From assembly GCA_018267825.1 (NCBI GenBank), contig JAFDXR010000022.1:1-34037 (forward strand): a stretch of 34,037 nucleotides of DNA. Direction: 5' to 3'. A program made the translations under genes and the position numbers. The notes below the pieces were generated by a model. The model did no database searches. It was not told where the DNA came from and worked only from the letters and a program-made list of their open reading frames with translations. Positions 21,930 through 30,445 of this stretch are shown piece after piece; the stretch's first letter is position 1; every line of letters starts with the position of its first letter. Source of the DNA: Bacteroidota bacterium. Its GTDB lineage: Bacteria > Bacteroidota > Bacteroidia > B-17B0 > Aurantibacillaceae.

Positions 21930-24353
21930 TTATTCGGATTTAAGACTTCTGACAGGGTTCATGCGAATGGCTTTGATTACCTGGAACGAGGCAGATGCCA
22001 GTACCATAAGAATAAGAATGAAAACGGAAGGCAGAAAAAGAAACCAGCTGAGCTCAATGCTATTGGCATAATTCTGTAGCCAGTGTTTCATAATAATATA
22101 TACAAGGGGTATGGCAATCATACTGGCAATGCCCAGCAGAATAAAGTATTCGCGGGTCAGCAGGCGGAACAGGGTTGTAGCTGATGCGCCAATGACCTTG
22201 CGGATCGCCACTTCTTTGGAGCGTTGCAGAACACTGTACATGGTAAGTGCAAAAAGACCGATGCAGGCTATAACAATGGCGAGGGATGAAAAGAAAAGGA
22301 AGATACTGCCAAACTGTGTGTCGGCTTTAAACTGATCGTTGTACTTGTCGTCCTGGAACGTGTATTCAAAGGTGCTGCCGGGATAAAATGTTTTCCATGT
22401 TTTTTCGATATAGGCCAATGTTCTGTGCATGTCCTTTGTATTGACCTTTACAGATACCACATTGGAGAGTTCCGGTCCCGGAAAATACATATAGGCCATG
22501 GGCAAATAATCTTCCTTGACCGAACGCTGGTGAAAATCTTCTATCACGCCCACAATCGTGTGGGTATACTTCCAGCCCTCATTATACACCTTTTGGTTAA
22601 TGGCATCTTCGGGCGAGTTATAGCCCAATGTTTTCAAAGCTTTTCGGTTAATGATAAGCTCCAGGTAATTTTGATGCGGGAGAAAATTGCGCCCGGCAAT
22701 AACCTTCAGTCCATAAAGCGGGATGAAATCCTCGTCGAAGAAATTACTGTAAAGCAGGAGGGACGAACGGTTGGTGGAGTCGCTTTGTTTCACAAAGCCC
22801 TGGCTGTAATTAATGGTTTCGCCGGGAACATAACGCGATATGCAGACTTTTTTAATGGTAGGATCCTGGTTCAGTGTCGCTTTAAATGCATCGAGCTTTT
22901 CCATCCAGGTCGTATCAAACACGTAGGGTTTCTGGAGCAGCACGGTTTGTTCGATATCTACGCCCCGCTCCTCATTCTTCATATATACCACCTGCTTGTA
23001 TACCACAATGGTGCCGGTGATGAGGATAAAGGAAATAAGAAACTGAAATGACAAAAGTGTTTTCCGCATCATAAAACCTTTACCGGATTTGGATTGCACC
23101 TTGCTTTTCAGCACCGTTACCGGACTTATGGCCGTGAGGATAAAAGCCGGGTAAAGACTGGCCAGTAAGGCTCCGCCGAGAGTCGTCAGTATGAAAATGA
23201 TCCATATCGATGGGGTATGCCATATTTCCGGGCGAATAGCCATACCCGTATAGGCACTAAAATAGGGTGCAGCAAGGTATGCCATGAGAACCGCCAGCCC
23301 AAGCGAAATCAGGTTCAGCAACAGCGCTTCCAGGATGAACTGGGAACGGATCTGTGTTTTGAATGCACCGGAGACCATACGGATTCCAACTTCCTTAAAC
23401 CGCTCGAAGCTCTGTGCAGCCGACAGATTTATGTAATTGATCCAGGCAATCACCAGGATGAGAACAGCAATCACAATAAAGAAACGCACAGACTGCTCAC
23501 TGCCGTTGGCTTCGAGCTCCGAATCAAAATGTGATCCGAGATGTATGCTGGTAAGCGGTTGTAACAGAAATTGTTTGTCATGATTTTTATTTTTCAAATA
23601 GGGCCCGATTTTCTCCTGCACCATACCAACAAATTTTTGTTCCAGCAACGCCGCATCTGCGCCGGGTTTCAGCTTGATATAGGTGTAATTGGTTTCACCC
23701 GAATCCCAATCGGTTTCCAGGTAAGGCGCTACATGTTTAAACATAAAACGAAACGGGATCAGGATATCGAATTTAAGATGTGTGTTTTCGGGTACATCCT
23801 GAAATACACCCGTTACCTTCAGGCTGTATGTATCGTTCAGCTTCAGCGTTTTATTCAACGGGTCTTCATTACCGAAAAACCGTTTAGCCATGCTTTCAGA
23901 GAGTACCACAGAGTTTAGCTCCGACAGTGCTGTTTTAGCATCACCCCGCAACAGCTTATACGAAAAAACTTTAAAGAAATCTTCCGAGGCAAAAAAGCCC
24001 TGTTCCATGCGCGACTTATAGCGGTCGTTGGCCAGTATTCCATCCAGGTCATCGCGGTTGAGTTGCGTCATGCTTTCCACTTCCGGAAACATCGATTTAA
24101 TCGCTTCGCCTACAGGACCGTTTGTAACAGCCATACGTTCCATGTATTCGCCGGCCCTCAGGTTGTCGCAGCGCACACGGTATATACGGTCTGCATCCTG
24201 GAAATACGTGTCGTAACTATACTCATTAGATACATGTAAAAACAATATCAGTGCCGACGAAAGCCCAAGGCATAATCCCGCTACATGAATGAATGTGAGG
24301 AGTCTGTGTTTGAACAGATGTCTCAGGGCCAGCTTTATATAATTTTTAAACAT
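21930..24353 (-). CDS. FtsX/MacB-like ABC permease, first of three
   Basis: This permease has about 807 residues from ATG 24353 (MFKNYIKLALRHLFKHRLLTFIHVAG). The frame continues 15 residues upstream into the end of the ATPase gene, and that extension is not needed. It has an N-terminal helix, a MacB-like periplasmic domain, FtsX helices around SFERFKEVGIRMVSGAFKTQI, a second periplasmic domain and a C-terminal FtsX repeat (QRSKEVAIRKVIGASATTL). It follows the first ATPase gene by 19 bases and precedes the second permease gene by 11, so all belong to one transcript. It should sit in the inner membrane as part of a MacAB-TolC-like machine. Substrate unknown. Confidence 0.88.
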   Translation of the reverse strand: MFKNYIKLALRHLFKHRLLTFIHVAGLCLGLSSALILFLHVSNEYSYDTYFQDADRIYRVRCDNLRAGEYMERMAVTNGPVGEAIKSMFPEVESMTQLNRDDLDGILANDRYKSRMEQGFFASEDFFKVFSYKLLRGDAKTALSELNSVVLSESMAKRFFGNEDPLNKTLKLNDTYSLKVTGVFQDVPENTHLKFDILIPFRFMFKHVAPYLETDWDSGETNYTYIKLKPGADAALLEQKFVGMVQEKIGPYLKNKNHDKQFLLQPLTSIHLGSHFDSELEANGSEQSVRFFIVIAVLILVIAWINYINLSAAQSFERFKEVGIRMVSGAFKTQIRSQFILEALLLNLISLGLAVLMAYLAAPYFSAYTGMAIRPEIWHTPSIWIIFILTTLGGALLASLYPAFILTAISPVTVLKSKVQSKSGKGFMMRKTLLSFQFLISFILITGTIVVYKQVVYMKNEERGVDIEQTVLLQKPYVFDTTWMEKLDAFKATLNQDPTIKKVCISRYVPGETINYSQGFVKQSDSTNRSSLLLYSNFFDEDFIPLYGLKVIAGRNFLPHQNYLELIINRKALKTLGYNSPEDAINQKVYNEGWKYTHTIVGVIEDFHQRSVKEDYLPMAYMYFPGPELSNVVSVKVNTKDMHRTLAYIEKTWKTFYPGSTFEYTFQDDKYNDQFKADTQFGSIFLFFSSLAIVIACIGLFALTMYSVLQRSKEVAIRKVIGASATTLFRLLTREYFILLGIASMIAIPLVYIIMKHWLQNYANSIELSWFLFLPSVFILILMVLASASFQVIKAIRMNPVRSLKSE

Positions 24354-24372
24354 GTTCTGTTTTTCTGGGAGT

Positions 24373-25050
24373 TCAGAGTCGGATATTCTGTGTAACAATT
24401 TGTCCGTCGAGCATATTGATAATGCGGTGTGTATACCGTGAGTCGTGCTCGGAGTGAGTTACCATCACAATGGTGGTTCCCTGCTCATTCAGATCTGTAA
24501 GCAGTTGCATGACTTCACTGCCATTACGCGAATCAAGGTTTCCGGTAGGCTCATCGGCGAGAATCAGTTTGGGCTTGTTTACCACCGCCCGGGCCACCGC
24601 CACACGTTGCTGCTGACCGCCTGATAACTGCTGGGGATAATGGTTACGGCGATGGGCGATCTGGATTTTATCGAGCACTTCATCTACAATACGCTTGCGT
24701 TCGCTACTGCTTACACCGGTGTATATCAGTGGCAGCTCCACGTTTTCGTACACGGTCAGCTCATCGATCAGGTTAAAGCTCTGGAATACAAAACCAATGT
24801 TATGTTTGCGCATTTCAGCACGTTTACGCTCATTGAATTTCGACACATCCACGCCGTTAAACATAAAACTGCCTCCATCCATATCGTCGAGCAGACCGAT
24901 GATGTTGAGGAGTGTGGATTTACCACAGCCCGAGGGCCCCATAATGGCTACAAACTCACCTTCCCGGATATCGAATGAAATGTTGTTCAATGCTACCGTT
25001 TCAATTTCTTCGGTGCGGTATACTTTTTCGAGTTGATTAACTTTGATCAT
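24373..25050 (-). CDS. ABC transporter ATP-binding protein (MacB/LolD type), first in operon
   Basis: This 225-residue ATPase has Walker [11 protein letters not shown]-loop FVFQSFNL, signature [14 protein letters not shown], Walker B LILADEP and the switch His in VTHSEHD. All are canonical, so it should be an active ATPase. It lies 31 bases after the HlyD-like adaptor gene and 19 bases before the first permease gene. It shares obvious similarity with the ATPase at the end of the operon but is a separate, older copy. It probably powers one or more of the three FtsX-type permeases. Confidence 0.92.
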   Translation of the reverse strand: MIKVNQLEKVYRTEEIETVALNNISFDIREGEFVAIMGPSGCGKSTLLNIIGLLDDMDGGSFMFNGVDVSKFNERKRAEMRKHNIGFVFQSFNLIDELTVYENVELPLIYTGVSSSERKRIVDEVLDKIQIAHRRNHYPQQLSGGQQQRVAVARAVVNKPKLILADEPTGNLDSRNGSEVMQLLTDLNEQGTTIVMVTHSEHDSRYTHRIINMLDGQIVTQNIRL

Positions 25051-25081
25051 GTTGCAGATATTAATGTCGTTTTACTTCTTT

Positions 25082-26341
25082 TTATTTTTCGCTTTTTAAA
25101 ACAAGCTCCTGTGTGTTTTCATACATATCATAGGCTGAGGTAATCACCCGGTCGCCCGGCCGGAGACCCTGTAAAACCTCGTAATACTCCGGGTTCTGTC
25201 GTCCCAGCTGAACATCCACCCGGTAGGCTTTGCTACCATCGTCATTCACCTTAAACACCCAGTTACCGCCGCTTTGCTGATAAAATCCACCTTTGGCAAG
25301 AAGTACAGCCTGGGTTTCGTCGCTCAGGGCCAGGCGGATCTGAAGCGACTGTCCGCGACGTATATCTTTCGGGGCTTCGCCCTCAAACACCATGTCAACC
25401 TGAAATTTTCCGTTCTTTACCTGCGAATATACTTTCTGTATGGTCAGGGAATAAGCTTTACCCGCAAAACTGAACTCACCTTTGAGTCCACTGTAAATCC
25501 TTGAAATATAGTGTTCGTCAATATCCACCCGAACCTTGAATCCGCTGGTTACATCTATCTGCCCGATACGTTCACCTTTGTTTTTATTCTGTCCGATCTC
25601 TGCATCCAGCGATGTCAGTTGACCGTCTATCGGGGCGCGAACCACCAGATCTTCGACCTTGCGGCGCATGATCTTCAGTGCCTGTTCGGTGCGTTTGTAA
25701 GATTCGCGGGCCTGATTCATTTCCTGTTGCGTTGTTGCAGAATCCTGTTTCAGAATTTGTTCGGTCAGTTTTTTCTTTTGCTGGTAATAAGTATAGTTGT
25801 TTTCCGATTGCTTGTATTCCTGCAATGAAATGGCCTGCTGGTCATATAGTTTTTTATTAAGCGTATAAACACGCTGGGCTTCCCGGAAACCGTTATCAAC
25901 ATCGGTACCTTGATTCAGTTTCATGATCGTGTTTTGCTGCGCGGCATTTCGCGAAATCTGCATTTGTGTCAGCAGGTTGAATACGGAAGTTTCCTGATTG
26001 GCAAGGCTTAGCTCCAGGTCTGTATTCGAGAGACGCAGAATGGGATCGCCTTTTTTGAGGACAGCACCGTCTTCGGCAAACTTCTCTTCTACATGTCCAC
26101 CCTCGGCCACATCAAGGTAAATCGTTGTTAGTGGCAACACAATACCATTCACAGGAATGAACTCACGGAATGGGCCTTTTTTAACTTCGCTGATGGTAAG
26201 CCTGTCGGTATTGACATTCAGCTTGCTTTTTCCGGTACCCAGGTAAAAGCTACCGCCGACAAGCAACACCAGGATGGCAACACCCATGATAGTCCAGATA
26301 CGTTTTTTACTCCATCTCTTCTTTTCAATAATCCGATCCAT
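25082..26341 (-). CDS. HlyD/MacA-like periplasmic adaptor protein
   Basis: This 419-residue membrane fusion protein has one N-terminal membrane helix (about 15-34, TIMGVAILVLLVGGSFYLG). A split biotinyl-lipoyl domain follows (YLDVAEGGHVEEKFAEDGAVLKKGD and VVRAPIDGQLTSLDAEIGQ). Between its halves is a long helical hairpin rich in Gln and Lys (about 108-225), and beta-barrel and membrane-proximal domains come after. It should bridge the inner-membrane permeases to the TolC-like channel. It is the first gene of the seven-gene operon. The 328-base gap upstream holds a sigma-54-like site, and a two-component system lies divergently across it. Length is normal. Confidence 0.9.
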   Translation of the reverse strand: MDRIIEKKRWSKKRIWTIMGVAILVLLVGGSFYLGTGKSKLNVNTDRLTISEVKKGPFREFIPVNGIVLPLTTIYLDVAEGGHVEEKFAEDGAVLKKGDPILRLSNTDLELSLANQETSVFNLLTQMQISRNAAQQNTIMKLNQGTDVDNGFREAQRVYTLNKKLYDQQAISLQEYKQSENNYTYYQQKKKLTEQILKQDSATTQQEMNQARESYKRTEQALKIMRRKVEDLVVRAPIDGQLTSLDAEIGQNKNKGERIGQIDVTSGFKVRVDIDEHYISRIYSGLKGEFSFAGKAYSLTIQKVYSQVKNGKFQVDMVFEGEAPKDIRRGQSLQIRLALSDETQAVLLAKGGFYQQSGGNWVFKVNDDGSKAYRVDVQLGRQNPEYYEVLQGLRPGDRVITSAYDMYENTQELVLKSEK

Positions 26342-26397
26342 TTCAGTGCCGTGTTTTTTATTTCAGGTAATGATAACCAATTTTGCAGCTTTCATAA

Positions 26398-26452
26398 ACG
26401 CTGCCGGGTTCAAATCTGTGCAAGACTTATTAAAACCACCCCCCGGCAGCGT
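26398..26452 (-). repeat. GC-rich inverted repeat in the exporter-operon leader
   Basis: Arms ACGCTGCCGGG (26398-26408) and CCCGGCAGCGT (26442-26452) pair perfectly over 11 bp with a 33-base loop. In the minus-strand mRNA it would lie between the proposed start site and the adaptor ATG. Only three U follow, so it is not a standard terminator. It could be an RNA stability element or an attenuating structure. Confidence 0.55.
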
Positions 26453-26479
26453 CTGTTGGTAAGCAACACCTCTGTGCTA

Positions 26480-26496
26480 TGTCAACACCGTGCCAA
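26480..26496 (-). promoter_or_regulatory. Candidate sigma-54 promoter of the exporter operon
   Basis: The minus-strand sequence TTGGCACGGTGTTGACA matches the -24 half (TTGGCACG) of the sigma-54 consensus YTGGCACGRNNNTTGCW exactly. In the -12 half two bases differ, including the G of the GC pair. It lies about 140 bases before the adaptor ATG and next to a gene for an NtrC-type activator, which makes a real promoter plausible in spite of the mismatch. Confidence 0.45.
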
Positions 26497-26669
26497 AGCC
26501 TGCAAACATTGATTTTCAGACATTTAAGTTTTTACCATGTGACTACCCGTGTACGCTACCGCACACAAAGTGTTCGCTTTTGATACACATTTTCAAAACA
26601 CGAATATCTCATCATTTTTTAAATCAGGTAATTAGCTTTATGGTATATTTATCGTAAAGAATTTTCTGT

Positions 26670-28019
26670 ATGAATATGAAGCATGCTACCATATTGGTAC
26701 TGGACGATGACAAGGATGTGTTGACGGCCATTGCCATGCTCCTCAAAAAAGAGGTGAAAGAGGTTATTACAGAAAAGAACCCGGAGAACCTGCCCAACCT
26801 GTTGAAAAAACAGGCTATTGATCTCATCCTGCTCGACATGAATTTTCACGCCTCGATCAATACGGGCAATGAAGGTATTTTCTGGTTGAAGCATATACGC
26901 GATCATAAACCGCAGTTGCCTGTGATCATGATCACGGCCTACGCCGATATTGATCTGGCTATCCGGTCGCTGAAAGAAGGAGCTTCCGACTTTATTGTGA
27001 AGCCCTGGAATAATCAGAAACTGCGAGAGGCTGTCGAAGAGACGCTTCGTAAAAAGGACCTCGAAAAATCAATGGTTCAGGAAGACTTCACTGATCTGGG
27101 CCTGCTGGGCGAAAGCCCGCTGATGAGAGATCTGTTTCATAAACTCGATAAGGTGTCGCCCACGGATGCCAACATTCTGATCCTTGGCGAGAACGGAACC
27201 GGAAAAGATCTGATCGCCAAAGCCATTCACCAGCGCTCTCTGCGATCAGCAAAGCCTTATGTGAAAGTGGATGTAGGTGCGCTCACCGAAACACTTTTCG
27301 AAAGCGAATTGTTCGGTCACCGCAAAGGAGCTTTTACCGATGCGCGTGAAGACAGGGCCGGACGATTTGAAACAGCGGATCAGGGAACACTTTTCCTGGA
27401 CGAGATAGGCAATATTTCCCTGCAGCAACAGGCGAAACTATTATCGGTGCTGCAAAACCGGCAGGTGATCCGCCTGGGAAGCAATACCCCGGTGAGTGTA
27501 GACATTCGTCTTGTTTGTGCCACCAACCTCCCGCTGCAGGAACTGGCCAACGAACAGAAATTCCGCAAGGACCTTATTTACCGCATCAATACTGTTGAAA
27601 TTGTTGTGCCGCCTTTACGGGCACGCCAGGGAGATATCGAATTACTGGCCAGGCATTTCTTGAAATTTTATGGCAGTAAATATTTCAAACCCAATATAAC
27701 GATTGTGCCCCAGGCTCTGAAACGTTTGCAGGAATATCATTTTCCGGGCAATGTGCGCGAACTGCAATACATTATCGAGCGCGCCGTTATCATGTCCGAC
27801 TCGGAAGCCCTGCAGGCTGCAGACCTCATTTTTTCACCGATAGAAACAAGTGCCGCAACAGGCATCGAACTGGAAAGTGAAACAAAACTGAGCACCATTG
27901 AGAAACAAACCATTCTGCGGGTCATCGAAAAAAACAATGGTAACATTTCGAAAGCCGCACGGGAACTGGGAATTACACGCACTGCTTTATACCGTCGCCT
28001 GAGCAAATATGAAATCTAA
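26670..28019 (+). CDS. NtrC-family sigma-54-dependent response regulator
   Basis: This 449-residue protein has three domains. The receiver (about 5-130) has the acidic pocket Asp12-14, phospho-acceptor Asp56 (LILLDMNF) and Lys111 (FIVKPW). The AAA+ activator domain (about 145-385) has Walker A GENGTGKD (173-180), ELFGHRKGAF and Walker B LFLDEIG. The C-terminus is a Fis-type helix-turn-helix (ISKAARELGITRTALYRRLSKY). The sigma-54 contact loop reads GAFTDA (220-225) where the classic motif is GAFTGA. To my knowledge Asp is common at this place in Bacteroidota, so function is probably kept. It overlaps the kinase gene by 11 bases and diverges from the exporter operon, the likely target. Confidence 0.92.
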   Translation: MNMKHATILVLDDDKDVLTAIAMLLKKEVKEVITEKNPENLPNLLKKQAIDLILLDMNFHASINTGNEGIFWLKHIRDHKPQLPVIMITAYADIDLAIRSLKEGASDFIVKPWNNQKLREAVEETLRKKDLEKSMVQEDFTDLGLLGESPLMRDLFHKLDKVSPTDANILILGENGTGKDLIAKAIHQRSLRSAKPYVKVDVGALTETLFESELFGHRKGAFTDAREDRAGRFETADQGTLFLDEIGNISLQQQAKLLSVLQNRQVIRLGSNTPVSVDIRLVCATNLPLQELANEQKFRKDLIYRINTVEIVVPPLRARQGDIELLARHFLKFYGSKYFKPNITIVPQALKRLQEYHFPGNVRELQYIIERAVIMSDSEALQAADLIFSPIETSAATGIELESETKLSTIEKQTILRVIEKNNGNISKAARELGITRTALYRRLSKYEI

Positions 28020-29352
28020 GAAATTCGGCTGGAATATTCTTTGGCGCCTCATCCTGGTTTTTGGGGTTATGCTGGCAGCATCGTATGCATTCGTACGTGG
28101 CTGGTATATGCTGGAGTTTGTGATAGCGCCCCTGTTGATTTTTTTGTTCATCGACTACTACCGCTTTTACCGGAAGGCTCAGACAGAAATCGAACAGTTT
28201 GTGGAATCGATCCATTATCGCGACTTTTCACGTCACTTTGAAGTGAAACGTGCGCCGGCCGAATTGCAACCATTTCGCAGTGGCTTCAACGAAATCAATA
28301 GTACCTTCAAGGTAATCAGCAAGGAAAGAGAAACACAATACCTGCATCTCAAAACCATCCTGGAAATGGTTGATACAGGCATCCTCTCGTACGATGTACA
28401 TAACGGAGAAATTTTATGGATGAATGAGTCACTGAAAACTCTTTTGCAGATTCCCTATCTCAAAACCATTCACTCGCTCGAAAAACGAAATGCCGGTTTG
28501 TATAGTGATATTGTTGGACTGAAATCCGGAAGCCAACAAGTAAGTGTCATCGACAATAAACGGAATAAAACAAAGATCCTCTTATCGGCTACAACCTTTG
28601 CCAATGAAGACAGAACGTATAAGCTTATCGCATTTCAAAATATCAATGAGGCCCTCGACGAATCGGAATCACAGGCCTGGCAAAAACTGCTCAGCGTACT
28701 TACACATGAAATTATGAACTCTGTTGCACCGATTTCTTCACTGGCCGAAACGCTTAAACACCGCATTCAGGACTCAAACGAAAACCAGGAAGTTTCGCGC
28801 GAAGCACTCAACGATATCGACATGGGAATTACCACCATTCAAAAACGCAGCGAAGGCCTCCTTAAGTTTACCGAAACTTATCGAAGCCTCAGCAAGATCA
28901 CCAGGGCCAATGTCTCCAGGGTATTGTTGATCGAGTTGTTTGAACATGTTCAGCAACTCATGCAACCAACACTGGAGAAAAAACGAATCAGTCTGGAAGT
29001 GATCCTGCGCGATCCTTTTCTGACCATTGATGCGGATGCCAGCCTGGTAGAGCAGGTACTCATCAATCTTCTGCTCAATGCAATTGACGCGGTGAAGGAT
29101 GCATCACAGCCAAGAATCACCATCCAGGCTGAATTATCATCCAATGCCCGGCCCGTGATCCGTGTTTCTGATAATGGTGCAGGCATTCCCCAGGACATCC
29201 TGGACAAGATTTTTATTCCGTTTTTCAGCACCAAAAAAACAGGAAGCGGTATAGGGCTCAGCCTTTGCAAACAGGTCATGATGCTTCATAAAGGCAGCAT
29301 CCATGTGCAGTCGGTGGAGGGAGAAGGTACTGTGTTTATTTTAAGTTTTTAG
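28009..29352 (+). CDS. Sensor histidine kinase, partner of the NtrC-type regulator
   Basis: This 447-residue kinase has two membrane helices close together at the N-terminus (about 10-29 and 35-50) with almost no periplasmic loop. A HAMP-like linker and a PAS-like domain (about 108-215) follow. The phospho-acceptor His233 lies in LTHEIMNSVAPISSL, with the HExxN motif. The ATPase domain has an N-box (LINLLLNAIDAV), G1 (VSDNGAGIP) and G2 (KTGSGIGLSLC). The missing periplasmic sensor suggests that it detects a signal inside the membrane or the cytoplasm, for example envelope stress or a lipophilic compound. It overlaps the response regulator gene by 11 bases, a reliable sign of a cognate pair. 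Confidence 0.92.
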   Translation: MKSKKFGWNILWRLILVFGVMLAASYAFVRGWYMLEFVIAPLLIFLFIDYYRFYRKAQTEIEQFVESIHYRDFSRHFEVKRAPAELQPFRSGFNEINSTFKVISKERETQYLHLKTILEMVDTGILSYDVHNGEILWMNESLKTLLQIPYLKTIHSLEKRNAGLYSDIVGLKSGSQQVSVIDNKRNKTKILLSATTFANEDRTYKLIAFQNINEALDESESQAWQKLLSVLTHEIMNSVAPISSLAETLKHRIQDSNENQEVSREALNDIDMGITTIQKRSEGLLKFTETYRSLSKITRANVSRVLLIELFEHVQQLMQPTLEKKRISLEVILRDPFLTIDADASLVEQVLINLLLNAIDAVKDASQPRITIQAELSSNARPVIRVSDNGAGIPQDILDKIFIPFFSTKKTGSGIGLSLCKQVMMLHKGSIHVQSVEGEGTVFILSF

Positions 29353-29370
29353 AGAGCCATTGAGAATCCA

Positions 29371-29378
29371 TACCTTTG
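29371..29378 (+). promoter_or_regulatory. Promoter -7 box directly before the haemoglobin gene
   Basis: TACCTTTG matches TAnnTTTG, and TTTA lies 19 bases upstream in place of TTTG. The box ends 4 bases before ATG 29383, so a transcript would have almost no leader. It gives the globin gene a possible promoter separate from the two-component operon. Confidence 0.4.
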
Positions 29379-29382
29379 TGGC

Positions 29383-29742
29383 ATGCATGATATCTCAAAC
29401 ACAGACGATGTAACCCGACTTGTTAAGACTTTTTACGGAAGCCTGCTGCAGATCGAAGAGATCAAGCCGGTATTTGCGGGGATTGATTTTGATGCACACA
29501 TGCCGCACATGGTGGCCTTTTGGGAATTTGTGTTGCTCGACAAAACAGGTTATACCACCAATGTATTCGACAAGCATGTAAATCTCCCTATCAAAGAAGA
29601 GCATTTTGCGATCTGGCTGAAAACCTTTACCGATACGGTACATAGCCTCTTTCAGGGCGAGAAGGCTGATCTGGCAGTCAGCCGCGCCAATTCCATTGCC
29701 TTTACATTTCAACATAAACTGAAAGCGATGGGGAAAATTTAA
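29383..29742 (+). CDS. Group III truncated haemoglobin
   Basis: This 119-residue globin is similar to group III truncated haemoglobins. Tyr18 in FYGSL should be the B10 residue. The HMPHMVAFWEF block holds the distal E-helix His. The proximal F8 His lies in FDKHVNLPI and the G8 Trp in FAIWLKTF. Such proteins bind oxygen or nitric oxide in the cytoplasm and are often linked to microaerobic life or nitrosative stress. The gene follows the histidine kinase gene by 30 bases but has its own -7 box. Its last 50 coding bases and stop recur, with two changes, at 30995-31047. Confidence 0.9.
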   Translation: MHDISNTDDVTRLVKTFYGSLLQIEEIKPVFAGIDFDAHMPHMVAFWEFVLLDKTGYTTNVFDKHVNLPIKEEHFAIWLKTFTDTVHSLFQGEKADLAVSRANSIAFTFQHKLKAMGKI

Positions 29743-29744
29743 TG
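29692..29744 (+). repeat. Direct repeat copy 1: 3' end of the haemoglobin gene
   Basis: These 53 bases cover the codons for SIAFTFQHKLKAMGKI, the stop and 2 bases beyond. They match 30995-31047 in the same orientation at 51 of 53 positions. The two copies flank the DUF2490 and small lipoprotein genes. Confidence 0.9.
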
Positions 29745-29747
29745 CGA

Positions 29748-30437
29748 TTAAAAGTCGAAAGAAAACTCAACTCCAAGGACATGTAATTCGGTACGATTTT
29801 CAATATTGTACTCATGTTGCATCAGGTAATACAGCCCGACGGTAGTTTGCCTGGAAAGTTTGTAATCACAGCCTGCCTGATAACGGTTGCGGTGAAATGC
29901 CCTATCATATCTAGGATTCCGTGGGTCTCTTATTTGATAACGTAACTCAATAGCAGCATAAGGGCTGAGCCGTTTGGTGAGTAGATACTTCAGTGTGAAT
30001 TTACTTCTGGAGAACCACTCAGATTGCTTACCCATTTTACTTCTACCATAATCCTTTACTTCACTCTGAAAGCGTTGCCTGTACGAAAATCCGAAACGTC
30101 CGCGACTCTTACGATACAATAGATCTAACATCATACGGTGCCGGAAGCTGACTGGCTGATCATAGATATATTTTTGAATATGCCTGTAGGAGAGGGTGGC
30201 ACGGAATGACTTGGAGATCGCATACTCTACACCCAGATCTGTATAAGTCAAATTCAGTTGAGTATAGTTTTCCATTAGCCGAAGTTCTTCAGTTAACACC
30301 AGGGAGGTTTTCTTAAACAGTTTATGTTTTAGGTTGAAGGTATTCCACATGCAAGCATCCCTGAACACGTCACGGGTTTGTGCATGTGACTGAACAATCA
30401 GTAAACAAAACAATATAACTATCCACCTGAACTTCAT
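29748..30437 (-). CDS. DUF2490-family outer-surface beta-barrel-like protein
   Basis: This 229-residue protein has a signal peptide (about 1-19, cut after SHA). Repeated amphipathic beta strands with many aromatic residues follow (RATLSYRHIQKYIY, FGFSYRQRFQSEV, LSPYAAIELRYQIRD, QTTVGLYYLMQHEYNI), and it ends in Phe (FSFDF). This fits a small outer-membrane beta-barrel, and the pattern matches DUF2490. The function of the family is unknown. The gene starts 8 bases after the lipoprotein gene, so both form an operon. This operon lies between the two copies of the globin 3' end and may therefore be a late arrival at this place. Confidence 0.75.
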   Translation of the reverse strand: MKFRWIVILFCLLIVQSHAQTRDVFRDACMWNTFNLKHKLFKKTSLVLTEELRLMENYTQLNLTYTDLGVEYAISKSFRATLSYRHIQKYIYDQPVSFRHRMMLDLLYRKSRGRFGFSYRQRFQSEVKDYGRSKMGKQSEWFSRSKFTLKYLLTKRLSPYAAIELRYQIRDPRNPRYDRAFHRNRYQAGCDYKLSRQTTVGLYYLMQHEYNIENRTELHVLGVEFSFDF

Positions 30438-30445
30438 GTGTCACG

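Larger units (their letters stand above)
26342..26669. other. Divergent control region between exporter operon and two-component system
   Basis: This 328-base non-coding gap is the longest in the window. It holds a sigma-54-like site (minus strand, 26496-26480) and an 11-bp GC-rich inverted repeat (26398-26452) in the leader of the exporter operon. A weak TATATTTA box (26644-26651, plus) could serve the response regulator. The stretch 26500-26640 upstream of the sigma-54-like site is where enhancer sites for an NtrC-type regulator would be expected. I could not define them, apart from an imperfect GTGT...ACAC palindrome near 26549-26568. Confidence 0.5.

Noticed and set aside
22425..23051. 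Plus-strand frame of 208 codons opposite a permease gene
   Set aside because: It is a long shadow frame favoured by codon use of the true gene, with no motif or promoter.
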